The notes: a model not told the origin generated them from the sequence alone. Counted from the stretch's first letter, positions 20,768 to 29,240 are shown. The stretch: 64,000 nucleotides of DNA from Stigmatella aurantiaca DW4/3-1 (GCF_000165485.1 NC_014623.1:9008893-9072892); one strand, 5' to 3'. Numbers and translations are program-made.

Positions 20768-21192
20768 GACAGTTCCACGCGGCACGCCTCGAAGGTCTGC
20801 TGCGGACGGCTCACGTTCACCAGCCCATCCACCGTGCCCGGCTGCCCGGTGAGCAGAAACACGACGCTTGCGGGCGAGCCCTCGCGGTAGGTGACTCGCA
20901 GCGCGAGCCGTTCCCCGGGCCCAAGCGCCACTGTGGGCGAGACCGTCACGCTCTGTTCCCCCTCCTCGACCACAGCGAAGCGGGCGCGGCCCTCCAGTTG
21001 GACAGACTCAGGGACGATCCGAGCATCCAGGCGGATCATCGTCACGACGCCAGGCGCGACATAGATCAACGGGGGCTCGCCAGCCTTGCCCGTCAGAACG
21101 AGGGAGCGCCCTGCGGGCGCGGCCTGTGCCGTAGCGGTGAGGCCCACCAGCAGGGAGGCGAGCGCAAAACTTGGTGTGAACGGTCGGAGCAA
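20768..21192 (-). pseudogene. DUF2381 (TIGR02268) family protein, 3' part lost at the IS3 boundary
   Basis: The minus-strand frame from ATG 21192 encodes a signal peptide (FALASLLVGLTATAQA) and about 120 residues typical of the myxobacterial DUF2381/TIGR02268 family: PLIYVAPGVVTMIRLDARI, VALGPGERLALRVTY and, just before the junction, RPQQTFEACRVEL. After 20768 the frame runs into IS3/MITE sequence. Intact members have roughly another 150-200 residues, which are absent. The family is a Myxococcota speciality of unknown function, often near Ser/Thr kinases. This copy is broken and probably inactive. Confidence 0.8.
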
Positions 21193-21255
21193 GACGGGGG
21201 AACCTCCCGGGTAGGCCGCCAGAGTAGCAGACGGGAGAGGCCCCCCGCGTCGAAG

Positions 21256-22000
21256 TCAGGCGCCCTCCATGCGCCGGGCTCCTGCGTCCTTTTCCGCGCG
21301 TCCTTCACGGAGCACCGTACGCGCCACGACTCCCAGCAGGCCCAGCGCGAGAACGGCGCCGCGTTGGCTCCGGCAGCCCTTTGGATTAGCGCCTACCCCC
21401 GCGCCCTTACGCGCCGCGCGCCGTGCCCTTTCGCGCTCCCTTTGGCGCCGTTCCGTGCGGCGTTTCTCGCACCCTTTCGCTGCGCTCTCGCCCCCACCGC
21501 GAGCCCTCCACGGACCCAGCCGCATCCCTTCGCCGTTCGCTCGCTCTGCCATCCCAGCAGACGAGCTTGGACGCGGGCGCTGCATTCGCTCCCGCGCGCC
21601 CTTTGTATTCGCTCCCGCGCGCCATTCTGGGAGCCATTCCGCGCGCCGTTCGTCGCGCCATGTGCCGGCCATTCCGCGCGCCATTTCGCGCCCCGGAGTG
21701 GGAGAGCGAGACACAGCACGCCCGGCGAGAAGATCGCGCCGCGAAAGGCTCCAGGGGCCCTTTGCATTCGCTCCCGTGAGAGCGTTTCTAAGTGACCAGA
21801 CGCGCACCGTGGGCGGTGCTTCCCAGGCCCAGCAGGCGAGCCTCGACGCGCGTGGGCTCCACGGGCCCGGTTTCACCCGTCCGACGCGTGCGCCCTGAGT
21901 GTCCGACGCGCGGGGCTCCACCGGGCCAGCAGGCGAGCCTCGACGCGCGAGGGCTCCACGGGCCCAGCTTCACCTGTCCGACGCTCGCGCCTTCCCCCGG
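21256..22000. repeat. GC-rich repeat array R1
   Basis: No credible gene. The first part (21395-21780) is a degenerate run of units resembling GCGCGCCATTCC and TTCGCTCCCGCGCG. The second part has two near-identical units of about 66 bp at 21829-21892 and 21923-21990, sharing CAGGCGAGCCTCGACGCGCG, then GGGCTCCACGGGCCC and CGTCCGACG. The same unit returns at 23.3-23.5 kb and 41.47-41.53 kb. The array separates the truncated DUF2381 gene from the SUKH immunity gene. Long open frames here are GC artefacts. Confidence 0.75.
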
Positions 22001-22003
22001 CCA

Positions 22004-22495
22004 TCAGGTGTTGCCCGGCGCTGACCTCTTGAGCCAGTACGCAGGGCGGCGCGCACGCAAAGCGGCCTCCAAGAAGTCCGAGAATGAATCCTCGATCTTG
22101 TCGCAGTAGTTCGGATCCGGCCATGCCTCATGCCACGCGTCGAACAGTGGATAGCGCCCGTTCACCTGTTGGCTCACGTCGATCACCACGTAGTTGCCGT
22201 CTTGAACGTCGCAGACCGTGTACACGGAGGCAGGGCCCCACTTGTCGTCATCTTCGCCGTAGATGGCTACGCGCGCCCGGACGATCTCGGTCAGGGGAAG
22301 GATCTGGTAAGGCGAATTTGGCAGCCGCTTGATCAACTCTGCGCCGTTGCAGTGCAGATAGAACGCCCGCAGGTCGGGATCCAGCTTCCAGCCCACGCGC
22401 TGCTCGAATTCCGCAATCTCCGCAGGCGTAGCGGATGGATACGGGAAGTGATCGCGCGAGACTTCTTCAAGCAAGCTGATCATGGGCTTTGGCAT
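22004..22495 (-). CDS. SMI1/KNR4 (SUKH) family immunity protein
   Basis: 163 residues. The start SLLEEVSRDHFPYPSATPAE, then EIAEFEQRVGWKLDPDLRAF with YLHCNGAELI, is the conserved SUKH core, and GNYVVIDVS plus ALDA-like C-terminal helix positions follow. SUKH proteins are the commonest immunity proteins of bacterial polymorphic nuclease toxins and act by binding the toxin in the cytoplasm. The start codon is two bases after the stop of the lipoprotein toxin gene, so the two are coupled. It should protect against that toxin. Confidence 0.88.
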   Translation of the reverse strand: MPKPMISLLEEVSRDHFPYPSATPAEIAEFEQRVGWKLDPDLRAFYLHCNGAELIKRLPNSPYQILPLTEIVRARVAIYGEDDDKWGPASVYTVCDVQDGNYVVIDVSQQVNGRYPLFDAWHEAWPDPNYCDKIEDSFSDFLEAALRARRPAYWLKRSAPGNT

Positions 22496-22497
22496 CG

Positions 22498-23157
22498 TCA
22501 GTAGTCCGAGTAGGGCAGATCAGGCCCAACCGTATTCCAGGGCGGCCCTCCGGCGTAGCACCTCGGATACTCCTTGTTCAGTACGTCGTGGATGGTCGGG
22601 GGCGTCGGGAGAATGTTGTTCGGATCGACCGGATCCCCGCCGTGCTTCAGGTCGCGGATGTGGTGCCCTGGCCAGGACTTGCCCCGCTCCAAGGGCCAGT
22701 TTCCAAACTTCTTGCTCCAGTCCTCCCGGAAGGACTCGCGGATTGCCTCCCACCGATCACGTGCCGCCTGGGTCGCGTCCTTCGACAGCACGGGGTAATC
22801 GCAGCAGCAGTGCGTGATCGCGTACCGTCCACCTGCGTTGTGGGTTCTCCCTTCCCAATCCAGTTTGAGATCCGCGAGCCACATGCAGCCCTTGAGGGTG
22901 TATCCCTCGGCTGCGCACTGTCTCTGGCAATAGGTCATCCATCGCTGGCTGCACTGCCATGGACCGTAGAACAGCGTCGGCTTGAAGCTCCCGGCGATAA
23001 CGCTGATCCGTGGTCCTTCCACCTTGGCGCGCGCGGGCTGGGCGCCCGGTGAAGGGAGCGCTCCGTTTTGGGGGCCCGGTGATGGGATTCCGTTTCTTGC
23101 CCCACACCCGCTCACGACAAGGAGCATCGACACGACAACTGCCCAGCGTTGCCTCAT
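22498..23157 (-). CDS. Lipoprotein toxin with HNH-like nuclease C-terminus (SitA-type candidate)
   Basis: 219 residues. A lipoprotein signal ends in lipobox LLVVSGC (Cys 18). A Pro/Gly-rich spacer follows, then a Cys-rich middle (YGPWQCSQRWMTYCQRQC, ITHCCCDYP). The C-terminus contains WPGHHIRDLKHGGDPVDPNN, with ILP and PTIHDVLN after it. The spacing HH...N...H is that of HNH/GHH-type toxin nucleases. A lipoprotein toxin plus a directly linked immunity gene is the layout of M. xanthus SitAI modules, which are passed between cells by TraAB outer-membrane exchange. GGGAGAG precedes ATG 23157. Nuclease activity is inferred from motif spacing only. Confidence 0.72.
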   Translation of the reverse strand: MRQRWAVVVSMLLVVSGCGARNGIPSPGPQNGALPSPGAQPARAKVEGPRISVIAGSFKPTLFYGPWQCSQRWMTYCQRQCAAEGYTLKGCMWLADLKLDWEGRTHNAGGRYAITHCCCDYPVLSKDATQAARDRWEAIRESFREDWSKKFGNWPLERGKSWPGHHIRDLKHGGDPVDPNNILPTPPTIHDVLNKEYPRCYAGGPPWNTVGPDLPYSDY

Positions 23158-23184
23158 GCTGATCTCTCCCGCTCTGGCGTGTCA

Positions 23185-23301
23185 CTAGGAGTGTGTTGCA
23201 GTAACGGGAAAACCGAGCTTCGACCTACGAGCGGTAGTACCGGCCCCAGAGTCGAAGCCCATCAGGTAGTAGGTCATCGGATTACCCCAACAGGCTCCTA
23301 G
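23185..23301. repeat. 117-bp CTAG-bounded MITE-like repeat, copy 1
   Basis: Starts CTAGGAGTGTGTTGCAGTAA and ends with the complement of CTAGGAGCCTGTTGGGGTAA, so the ends are imperfect inverted repeats beginning at CTAG. An exact-length inverted copy is at 24043-24159. It is non-coding. The bounding CTAG probably marks the insertion target. Confidence 0.75.
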
Positions 23302-24042
23302 CAGGCGAGCCTGGAAGCGCGGAGGCTCTACTGGGCCCAGCTTCACCCGTCCGACGCGCGCGCTGCCGGTCCGACGCGTGCCAGGGCTCCACGGGGCCCG
23401 GCTTCACCTGTCCGACGCGCGCTGCCGGTCCGACACGCGCCAGGGATCCACGAGCCCAGCAGGTGAGCCTCGACACATGCGCGCATGATGGCGCCGGGCG
23501 TGGGCCCCGGTGGCTCCGGCCGTGGCTCCGGCCGTGGCTCCGGGCCGGGCCCGTAGAAGCCCCGTAGAAGTCCCGTCACTGCTCCGCATCCGTCACGGTC
23601 CAGCCGCACCACACCGCACCGCGCGCGATCAGTCCGCCCGCCCGCATGGGCCCTTGGTTGCCCGGCTGCACGCTTGCCGATCAACGTTCGCGTTTCGCCT
23701 GTCGTCTAGACACACGCCTTTGCGCTGTGTCACTTCTGCCTTGGGTAGTTGTGGGTAGTTCCGGGCAGGTTGGCGAGTTTGTAAAGGGCGGGTAGGGGTA
23801 TGGTTGGGAAAAACTCCCAGGAGGGGCAACCCTCCATGTGCGGCGCAGTCGTGCGCCGTTGGTTGGCTGGCAGCAACGCCGGGAGAAGCGCCGGTAACAC
23901 CGGCGAGAACACCGGCGGAAACGCCAGGAATGCCAGCGAGCAACGCCAGCAGCAACGCCATGGCGCGCCGGTAGTCACTCCAGGCCGCGCCGCGCGTTCT
24001 GCGGCGTCGGCTGATTCGGAGCTGCGCTGCCTCGTTGCCGGG
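23302..24042. repeat. Repeat-filled non-coding region R2 between two MITEs
   Basis: No credible gene in 741 bp. 23302-23470 holds diverged copies of the roughly 66-bp unit of R1. 23480-23745 is related to 31680-31972 in the same orientation; the best-matching part includes GGCCCTTGG, then CTGCACGCTTGCCGAT, and later TGTCACTTCTGCC. 23870-23960 is a short imperfect minisatellite (units like AACACCGGCGA and AACGCCAGCA). The function is unknown. Confidence 0.65.
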
Positions 24043-24159
24043 CTAGGAGCCTGTTGGGGTAATCCGATGACCTACTACCTGATGGGCTTCGACTCTGGGG
24101 CCGGTACTACCGCTCGTAGGTCGAAGCTCGGTTTTCCCGTTACTGCAACACACTCCTAG
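24043..24159. repeat. 117-bp CTAG-bounded MITE-like repeat, copy 2 (inverted)
   Basis: It is the reverse complement of 23185-23301 along its whole length, with CTAG at both ends. Its right-hand CTAG (24156-24159) is shared with the left edge of the IS1182 element, so the IS1182 element inserted at that very tetranucleotide or the MITE did. Confidence 0.75.
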
Positions 24160-25769
24160 AGCACCGAACAGGTTAGAGCCCCTCCGTTCGCCGCTGAGCG
24201 GCGTGCGAGGGTCTCCAGGTTCTGCACGGCACAGAGGCGACGCAGGTCGAATGTATTCTTGCGCGTGCCCAGATAGCGAGCACGAGGCCCCTGCCGATTG
24301 CTCAGGTGGGCCAGCCGATGTTCGACACCGACGCGCTCGCGCAGTTTGGCGCGTCCGGTGCGGGTTTCTTGAAGACTTCGCAGCTTCTTCTGGAGGGCTT
24401 CATCCTCCCCCATCGTGACGGTCCGTCCCCGGCCGGTCGCTGCATGCGTACACTGCGCGCGCAGGGGGCACGGGCCGCAGACTTCAGGGTCGAACTGGAC
24501 TACCTGCCCCGGTTCAAAGGCCTCCACCTGTCCTCCGGGACAGGTGATGGTTCCGTCACGGACGTTGATCTTGAAGTCTCTTTTCCCAAAGAGCCCAGGC
24601 TTGCCGTGAGCACCTTTCCACGGTTTGCAGACGATGGCACCTGCCCTCCCCACCACGTGCTCCACCAGGGTGCTGTTCAGATAGGCCCGGTCTATCAGCA
24701 GTTCATCCGGCTCGAATCCTATCCGCGCCATGTCCGCTTGAAGCTGGGGAGCCGCCTCCTCCTCAGGCCGATTGGCGGGCGTCACCGCACAGGCCAGCAC
24801 CCGCTCCGAATCCAGATGCGTGCTCAGGTGCTGCTTGAAACCATTGAACCGCTTGCTCTTGCTCTTGCGGCCGTGGCGCATCTGAGCATCTTCAATGGAG
24901 ACGCGCCGGTCCTCGGCGACACCTTGCCGAATCCGTACCCCGCCTGGCACAGGCTCCAAGTCCTGTGCTTTCACCTGAACGAGCGCTTCGATATAGCGCC
25001 CCAGCGGTGCCTCCTCGCTCTCATTGGGACGCCTCTTCTCCACCCACGCTGACAGCCGATCCAACTGCTTGCAGAGGCGATTGAGTGCCTCGGCCTTCTG
25101 TTCCGAATCGTTCCAGTCGACGTCCAAGGCGGCCTTGATGCTCGAGGCCGCCAGCAGCGGCGCGCCCGCCTGAGCACAGACCTCCTCGACGGTTGTTTCC
25201 AGCGCCACGGCCATGCACTCGGCTATTTTCCGCCCCGCGTGGCCGAGCAGGTTGAAGGTGTCCTCAACCCGCCCGGCTCCTTCTAAAGGGCGGCTGTCCA
25301 CCGCCACTCTCAGCTGCTTGGGCAGCTTCTTCCAGTCGAAGGCTCTCGTCTCTTTGGCCAGCTCTACCGTCCGCTCCAGCAGCCGACGGTCCATGTCGTG
25401 GCGGATGAGCCGTTGGCGAAACTGCTGCAGCCCTCCCTGCGAGAAGGCGGGTTTGTCATCGTCTTGCGCAAGCGTCCCCAGCACCAGTCTCCAGCAACGG
25501 TCCGTCGCCGACAGCCGTACCGCCTCCGCATCCGAGACTTGGAGGTAGGCCTGGAGCAGCACTCCCATGCACATCAGCGCGGGCGGCTGCGGCTCGTCTC
25601 CTTGTCCCGAGTCGCGATACATTGCCTCCAACTCCGCTTGGAAGGCCTCCGCGAACAGCTCGTGGCGATGCTCTCTCAGGAACACGAACAGCTTTCGGCT
25701 CCTGCCCGCCAGCTTCAGCAGCCTCTCCTCCCGCTCGCTGCACTTCACCTCCGGCTTCCATCGCTCCAT
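24156..25769 (-). CDS. IS1182-family transposase (DUF772 / DDE_Tnp_1-type)
   Basis: 537 residues from ATG 25769. The N-terminal DUF772-like part contains LFAEAFQAELEAMYRDSG and QPPALMCMGVLLQAYLQVSD. The catalytic region shows VAVDSRPLEGAGRVEDTFNL and, later, RRVSIEDAQMRHGRKSKSKR, ELLIDRAYLNST and a CxxC cluster CPGGQVEAF...CGPCPLRAQC. These are hallmarks of IS1182 transposases. No frameshift or stop was seen. The frame stays open upstream of ATG 25769 through repeat array R3, but the family starts near 'RWKPEV'. The stop codon lies in the CTAG at the element's edge. A degraded relative occurs at 40.8-41.2 kb. Confidence 0.92.
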   Translation of the reverse strand: MERWKPEVKCSEREERLLKLAGRSRKLFVFLREHRHELFAEAFQAELEAMYRDSGQGDEPQPPALMCMGVLLQAYLQVSDAEAVRLSATDRCWRLVLGTLAQDDDKPAFSQGGLQQFRQRLIRHDMDRRLLERTVELAKETRAFDWKKLPKQLRVAVDSRPLEGAGRVEDTFNLLGHAGRKIAECMAVALETTVEEVCAQAGAPLLAASSIKAALDVDWNDSEQKAEALNRLCKQLDRLSAWVEKRRPNESEEAPLGRYIEALVQVKAQDLEPVPGGVRIRQGVAEDRRVSIEDAQMRHGRKSKSKRFNGFKQHLSTHLDSERVLACAVTPANRPEEEAAPQLQADMARIGFEPDELLIDRAYLNSTLVEHVVGRAGAIVCKPWKGAHGKPGLFGKRDFKINVRDGTITCPGGQVEAFEPGQVVQFDPEVCGPCPLRAQCTHAATGRGRTVTMGEDEALQKKLRSLQETRTGRAKLRERVGVEHRLAHLSNRQGPRARYLGTRKNTFDLRRLCAVQNLETLARRSAANGGALTCSVL

Positions 25770-25879
25770 GCCGCTCCTCCTCGCACCGGCAGCACTCATG
25801 AGCATGGACGCGCTCGGGTGTCGATCCCCCTCTCCAAGCGCTCGAATTGACGTAGGTTTCAGCCTGATCGGTGCTCTAG
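24156..25879 (-). mobile_element. IS1182-family insertion sequence, complete
   Basis: Terminal inverted repeats AGAGCACCGAACAGGTTAGA (24160-24179) and the complement of AGAGCACCGATCAGGCTGAA (25856-25875) bound the element. CTAG lies directly outside each end (24156-24159, 25876-25879), consistent with a 4-bp target duplication. One intact transposase gene fills it; its stop codon TAG is formed by the flanking CTAG. Confidence 0.85.
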
Positions 25880-25899
25880 CGCCGTGCTCCCCGGGCGCG

Positions 25900-26440
25900 C
25901 TCCCTTGCCCGGTTTCCGCACTGCCAAGCTGCGTGCGCCACCGGCCCGAGCTGGAGCTGTCCGACGCGCGCGCCACCGGGGCCGAGCTGGAGCTGTCCGA
26001 CGCGCGCGCCACCGGGGCCGAGCTGGAGCTGTCCGACGCGCGCACCACCGGGGCCGAGTTGGGAGCGGCGACGATGGCTGCCGTCCTGACGCGCGCCCCG
26101 GGGCCGAGCTGGAGCGGTCCGCCGTGCGCGCGCCACGGGCCGAGCTGAACGCGGCGACGATGGCTGCCGTCCTGGCGCGCGCCACCGGGGCCGAGTTGGA
26201 GCGGTCCGACGCGCGCGCCACCGGGGCCGAGTTGGAGCGGTCCGACGTGGGCGGCCACAGGGCCGAGTTGGAGCTGTCCGACGCGCGCTCACCACCGGGC
26301 TGAGCTGGAGCCGTCCGACGCACGCCACCGGGGCCGAGGAGGACGCGGCGACCATGGCTGCCGTCCTGGAGCGCGCCACCTGCCCGAGCTGGCGCTGTCG
26401 GACGCGCGCTCCTCCATCGGCGCTCTCTGGTGGGGCGTGC
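25900..26440. repeat. Tandem 36-bp repeat array R3
   Basis: GAGCTGGAGCTGTCCGACGC begins at 25948, 25984 and 26020, an exact 36-bp period, with the rest of each unit reading GCGCGCCACCGGGGCC. Further diverged units continue to 26410, some with a second motif CGGCGACGATGGCTGCCGTC (26065, 26152, 26347). The last unit (26377-26410) has the variant GGCGCTGTCGGACGCG, also found just after the immunity gene at 28211-28245. No gene is supported despite long open frames on both strands. Confidence 0.85.
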
Positions 26441-26507
26441 TGATATGCTCTAGCGGAGAACCGGAGCCGTGACCCGCAGCACCTCGCTTGATTGAAAGGA
26501 CGTGGCC

Positions 26508-27425
26508 ATGAGTGCGCGAACTTGCAGCGCCCCCCTGCTCCTGCTCCTGCTCTCGGCCTGCGCCACGATGGATCCGAGCCCGGGAGAGCTGGAGGACCCG
26601 AGTCCCCAGAGTCCGAGATTCGCCAACCTTCAGCGGGCGGCGCAGTACCCGTGGACGGATGATGGGAAATGCGTGGTGCGGGAAGCCTCCAACGAGTGGC
26701 CGATCCTTGCGGAGCGGTGCTTTCATGCTCTCGATCGCGACAGGGTCAGGTTCAGGGATGTCACGAAAAGATGCGCTGTCGCCTACGCGGATGCAGCCGC
26801 TCCCGCAGTCGTGGCCCTCTGTGTTTTCGCGGCACCCGAGATCGTTGTCGGTGCAGTGATTGTGATTGGCGCGGTGGTCGTAGCAGCCGCGATCCAAGAG
26901 GGGATTGATGCTTATCAACGGAACGCATCCCGCGAGCGCGCGAAGCCCAAGGCTCAAACGCGGCCCGCTAAGGAGCCGTTAGCGAACCGAGCGCCTCAGC
27001 CAAAGGGGTCGAGCACCGGAGACATCTTCCCCCCACCGCCAGAAACCCAGCCGCGCCCTCCGTCGTGCGAGCCCATCCCGGTGCGGCATGCGGGCGAAGA
27101 TGCCCCGCATAACGAGTGCGCCGATAAGTTTCCGCCCAACCGTTATCCCGGCATGGACGTATTCGTGGGCGGTGAGCGCTTCGATGCGCTGCAAGTCGGC
27201 GTGCGCGTGCTGTGGGAGATCAAGACCCACCGATTTGACACCTACGCTGATTTTATCCAGGAGCGGGAGATTGAGAAAGAGGTGGAGCAATTGACCAAGG
27301 AACGCGACGCTGCGCGGACCTGTGGATACGACTTCGTCGTTGGGGTGAGCACGCAAGCGCACAAAGACGCGCTGCGCGCCTTGATTCCCACGCTCCATGT
27401 CGTCGTCACGGGGTGCACACGATGA
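26508..27425 (+). CDS. Lipoprotein toxin candidate with DUF6310-like nuclease C-terminus
   Basis: 305 residues from ATG 26508 with AAAGGA upstream. The lipoprotein signal ends in LLLLLLSAC (Cys 16). Residues about 92-135 are strongly hydrophobic (APAVVALCVFAAPEIVVGAV). A Pro-rich linker follows (GDIFPPPPETQPRPPSC). The C-terminal about 100 residues match the myxobacterial DUF6310 pattern: NRYPGMDVFVGGERFDALQV, then RVLWEIKTHRFDTY and CGYDFVVGVST. FDAL...WEIK has the D-(x)n-ExK arrangement of PD-(D/E)xK nucleases. The immunity gene overlaps by ATGA. The layout is that of SitAI-like polymorphic lipoprotein toxins. Confidence 0.8.
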   Translation: MSARTCSAPLLLLLLSACATMDPSPGELEDPSPQSPRFANLQRAAQYPWTDDGKCVVREASNEWPILAERCFHALDRDRVRFRDVTKRCAVAYADAAAPAVVALCVFAAPEIVVGAVIVIGAVVVAAAIQEGIDAYQRNASRERAKPKAQTRPAKEPLANRAPQPKGSSTGDIFPPPPETQPRPPSCEPIPVRHAGEDAPHNECADKFPPNRYPGMDVFVGGERFDALQVGVRVLWEIKTHRFDTYADFIQEREIEKEVEQLTKERDAARTCGYDFVVGVSTQAHKDALRALIPTLHVVVTGCTR

Positions 27426-28180
27426 TCATGCCTAGAGTCCTCGTCTTCATCGTCTACGCGCCTGCGCTCGTGGGCAAAGACGGCCGCTCGCTTAAGGTCA
27501 TCCATGGGATGGAAAAGGCACTTCCCGGCTTGCGCTTGGCATGGAGGATCTCCGAAGGCGGGCGCCCCATCGCATTGCCGCATCGCGACGCGTGGCTCGC
27601 GGAAAGGACGCAGGACGGGAGATTCCCTCTGCTGTGCAACGGGGACGAGAGTTACCCAGTGACGGTTTCGGGGAGGGAAAACTCGGCACTCTTCAGCCCG
27701 GGCGGTCAGCCGCAGCTCGACGTTCATGCGAAGTTGCCACTAGACGAGGCTGTTATCTCGGCAGCGCCGGCCATCCTTGAGGCCATGGCGGAGGGGGCGC
27801 GCGCGTTCTGGGGGCATGCGTCCCGGTATAGTTACGGCTCGGAAGTCGGGGAGCAGTTTCGCCGCTCCGCTGATGGACCGGAGCGCTCACCCCGTGGGCT
27901 TCCCATGCTCAATCTTCCAGAAAAACTCCCCGCGCCTGAGATTCCCTGTTTCCTCGGGTGGTTGAACTATTGGTCTGCTGCTGCCGCGCAGGCCATCGGG
28001 TTCCCGGATCCTGCTCGCGACGCCGAACTGCTCACGCGGGCGCGGCGCACGCCGTCGGGCGGATGGATTGTGAAGCTCACGGATGCGCCGCTCGATTATG
28101 ACAACCCCGCCCACCTGGACGCGCTCAATCGGGCCTACGAGCGCTTCCCGAAGATCGGCGGGCGCGACTCTCCACGCTGA
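27422..28180 (+). CDS. DUF5953 family protein, probable immunity protein
   Basis: 252 residues from ATG 27422, overlapping the toxin stop by four bases. The sequence VLVFIVYAPALVGKDGRSLK, then GMEKALPGLRLAW, FPLLCNGDESYPVTVSG, LPEKLPAPEIPCFLGWLNYW and AQAIGFPDPARDAEL is the DUF5953 family, which is found in Myxococcota next to DUF6310 lipoproteins. No signal peptide is present, so it acts in the cytoplasm, as expected for an immunity protein against a toxin delivered to that compartment. The immunity role is inferred from position. Confidence 0.8.
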   Translation: MIMPRVLVFIVYAPALVGKDGRSLKVIHGMEKALPGLRLAWRISEGGRPIALPHRDAWLAERTQDGRFPLLCNGDESYPVTVSGRENSALFSPGGQPQLDVHAKLPLDEAVISAAPAILEAMAEGARAFWGHASRYSYGSEVGEQFRRSADGPERSPRGLPMLNLPEKLPAPEIPCFLGWLNYWSAAAAQAIGFPDPARDAELLTRARRTPSGGWIVKLTDAPLDYDNPAHLDALNRAYERFPKIGGRDSPR

Positions 28181-28194
28181 AGGAGGCTGCCGCG

Positions 28195-28445
28195 CGTCTC
28201 CTGGCACACTCCACCGGCCAGAGCTGGCACTGTCGGACGCGCTCTGCACCCGGGCCGAGCTGGAGCTATCCGACGCGCGCGCCACCGGGGCCGAGCTGGA
28301 GCTGTCCGACGCGCGCGCCCCGGCCCGAGCTGGAGCTGTCCGAGGTGCGCGCGCCCCGGGGCCGAGCTGGAGCGGTCCGACGTGCGCGCGCGCCCCGGGG
28401 CCGAGCTGAACGCGGCGACGATGGCGCCGCGCTGCCATTCGCGGC
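28195..28445. repeat. Repeat array R4, left part (cut by IS66)
   Basis: Units like those of R3: the variant GGCACTGTCGGACGCG (28225-28240), then three or four copies of GAGCTGGAGCT..TCCGACGCGCG, and a final GAACGCGGCGACGATGGC. The array breaks off at the IS66 target duplication TTCGCGGC (28438-28445) and resumes at 31029. Confidence 0.8.
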
Positions 28446-28506
28446 GTAAGCCTCCGCTCCCGCCCATGTCGCGCAGAAGGGAGAGAGTCGCCAGAGTGAG
28501 CGGACG

Positions 28507-28902
28507 ATGACGACCAGCGCAGAGACGACAAAGACAGAAGAGCCAGGGTGGTTGGCAGCGGCCCGACAACCGAGGTGGACGCCGGAAATAGCAGCCGAGG
28601 TGGTACGAGCCTGGCAGAAGGAAGGAGGAGCGCAGAGCGCGTTCATGCGCAAGCACGGGCTGCCCCGAGAGAGGCTGCGATTCTGGTCGAGGAGGCGCGC
28701 AGAGTGGGAGCAGAAAGAGAAACCTGCAATGGGCTTCGTGCCGGTGGAGGTGACGCCGGAGGCACCGAGTCAAAGGAGGCAGGGAGTTGGGGAGGCGGTA
28801 GTGGTGGAAGTGAAGGGAGTGAGGGTGAGGGTGGAGGGGGGAGCCAGCCAGGAGTTGGTGGAGCGGGTGCTGAGAGCTCTCCAGCGGGTGCAAGGATGCT
28901 GA
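28507..28902 (+). CDS. tnpA: IS66 TnpA (InsA-like DNA-binding protein)
   Basis: 131 residues from ATG 28507. The region RWTPEIAAEVVRAWQKEGGA, then FMRKHGLPRERLRFWSRR, is the HTH of IS66 TnpA proteins. The C-terminal half (GFVPVEVTPE, VEVKGVRVRVEGGASQELVE) matches the family's beta-strand tail. It is required together with TnpB and TnpC for IS66 transposition. The stop codon overlaps the tnpB start (ATGCTGA). Confidence 0.85.
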   Translation: MTTSAETTKTEEPGWLAAARQPRWTPEIAAEVVRAWQKEGGAQSAFMRKHGLPRERLRFWSRRRAEWEQKEKPAMGFVPVEVTPEAPSQRRQGVGEAVVVEVKGVRVRVEGGASQELVERVLRALQRVQGC

Positions 28903-29240
28903 GACTGCCGGAGGGGGTGAAAATCTGGGTGGCGACGGCGCCGTGCGACATGAGAAAGCAGGCCGACGGGTTGAGCGCACTGGTGGAGGGAAGCTTGGGC
29001 CAGGCGCCGAAGTCTGGCCACCTGTTTGTCTTCTTCTCGCGAAGGAGAGATTTCGTGAGGATTCTGTTCTGGGAGACGAATGGATATTGCACGGTGAGCA
29101 AGAGACTGGAGGCAGGACGCTTCCGGGTGCCTGAGCCGGTAGAAGGCCAGGGAGCGGTGCACCTGGAGGCGAGGCAACTGGCCGAAGTGCTGGCCCTGGT
29201 AGAGACAGGCAGCGGGGTGCGCCAGAGGCCGGTGCATTGA
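28896..29240 (+). CDS. tnpB: IS66 TnpB (Orf2 family)
   Basis: 114 residues from ATG 28896. MLRLPEGVKIWVATAPCDMR, then KQADGLSALV, GHLFVFFSRRRD and ILFWETNGYCTVSKRLEAGR are diagnostic for the IS66 Orf2/TnpB family. It overlaps the end of tnpA by seven bases, giving translational coupling. The function of TnpB in transposition is not enzymatically defined. Confidence 0.92.
   Translation: MLRLPEGVKIWVATAPCDMRKQADGLSALVEGSLGQAPKSGHLFVFFSRRRDFVRILFWETNGYCTVSKRLEAGRFRVPEPVEGQGAVHLEARQLAEVLALVETGSGVRQRPVH

Noticed and set aside
21256-21921. Arg/Ala-rich 221-aa protein on the minus strand (and similar frames in all arrays)
   Set aside because: They translate tandem repeats, have frames open on both strands and no start signals.
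25948-26340. CRISPR array
   Set aside because: The 36-bp period is contiguous; the units follow each other without unique spacers, and there are no cas genes.
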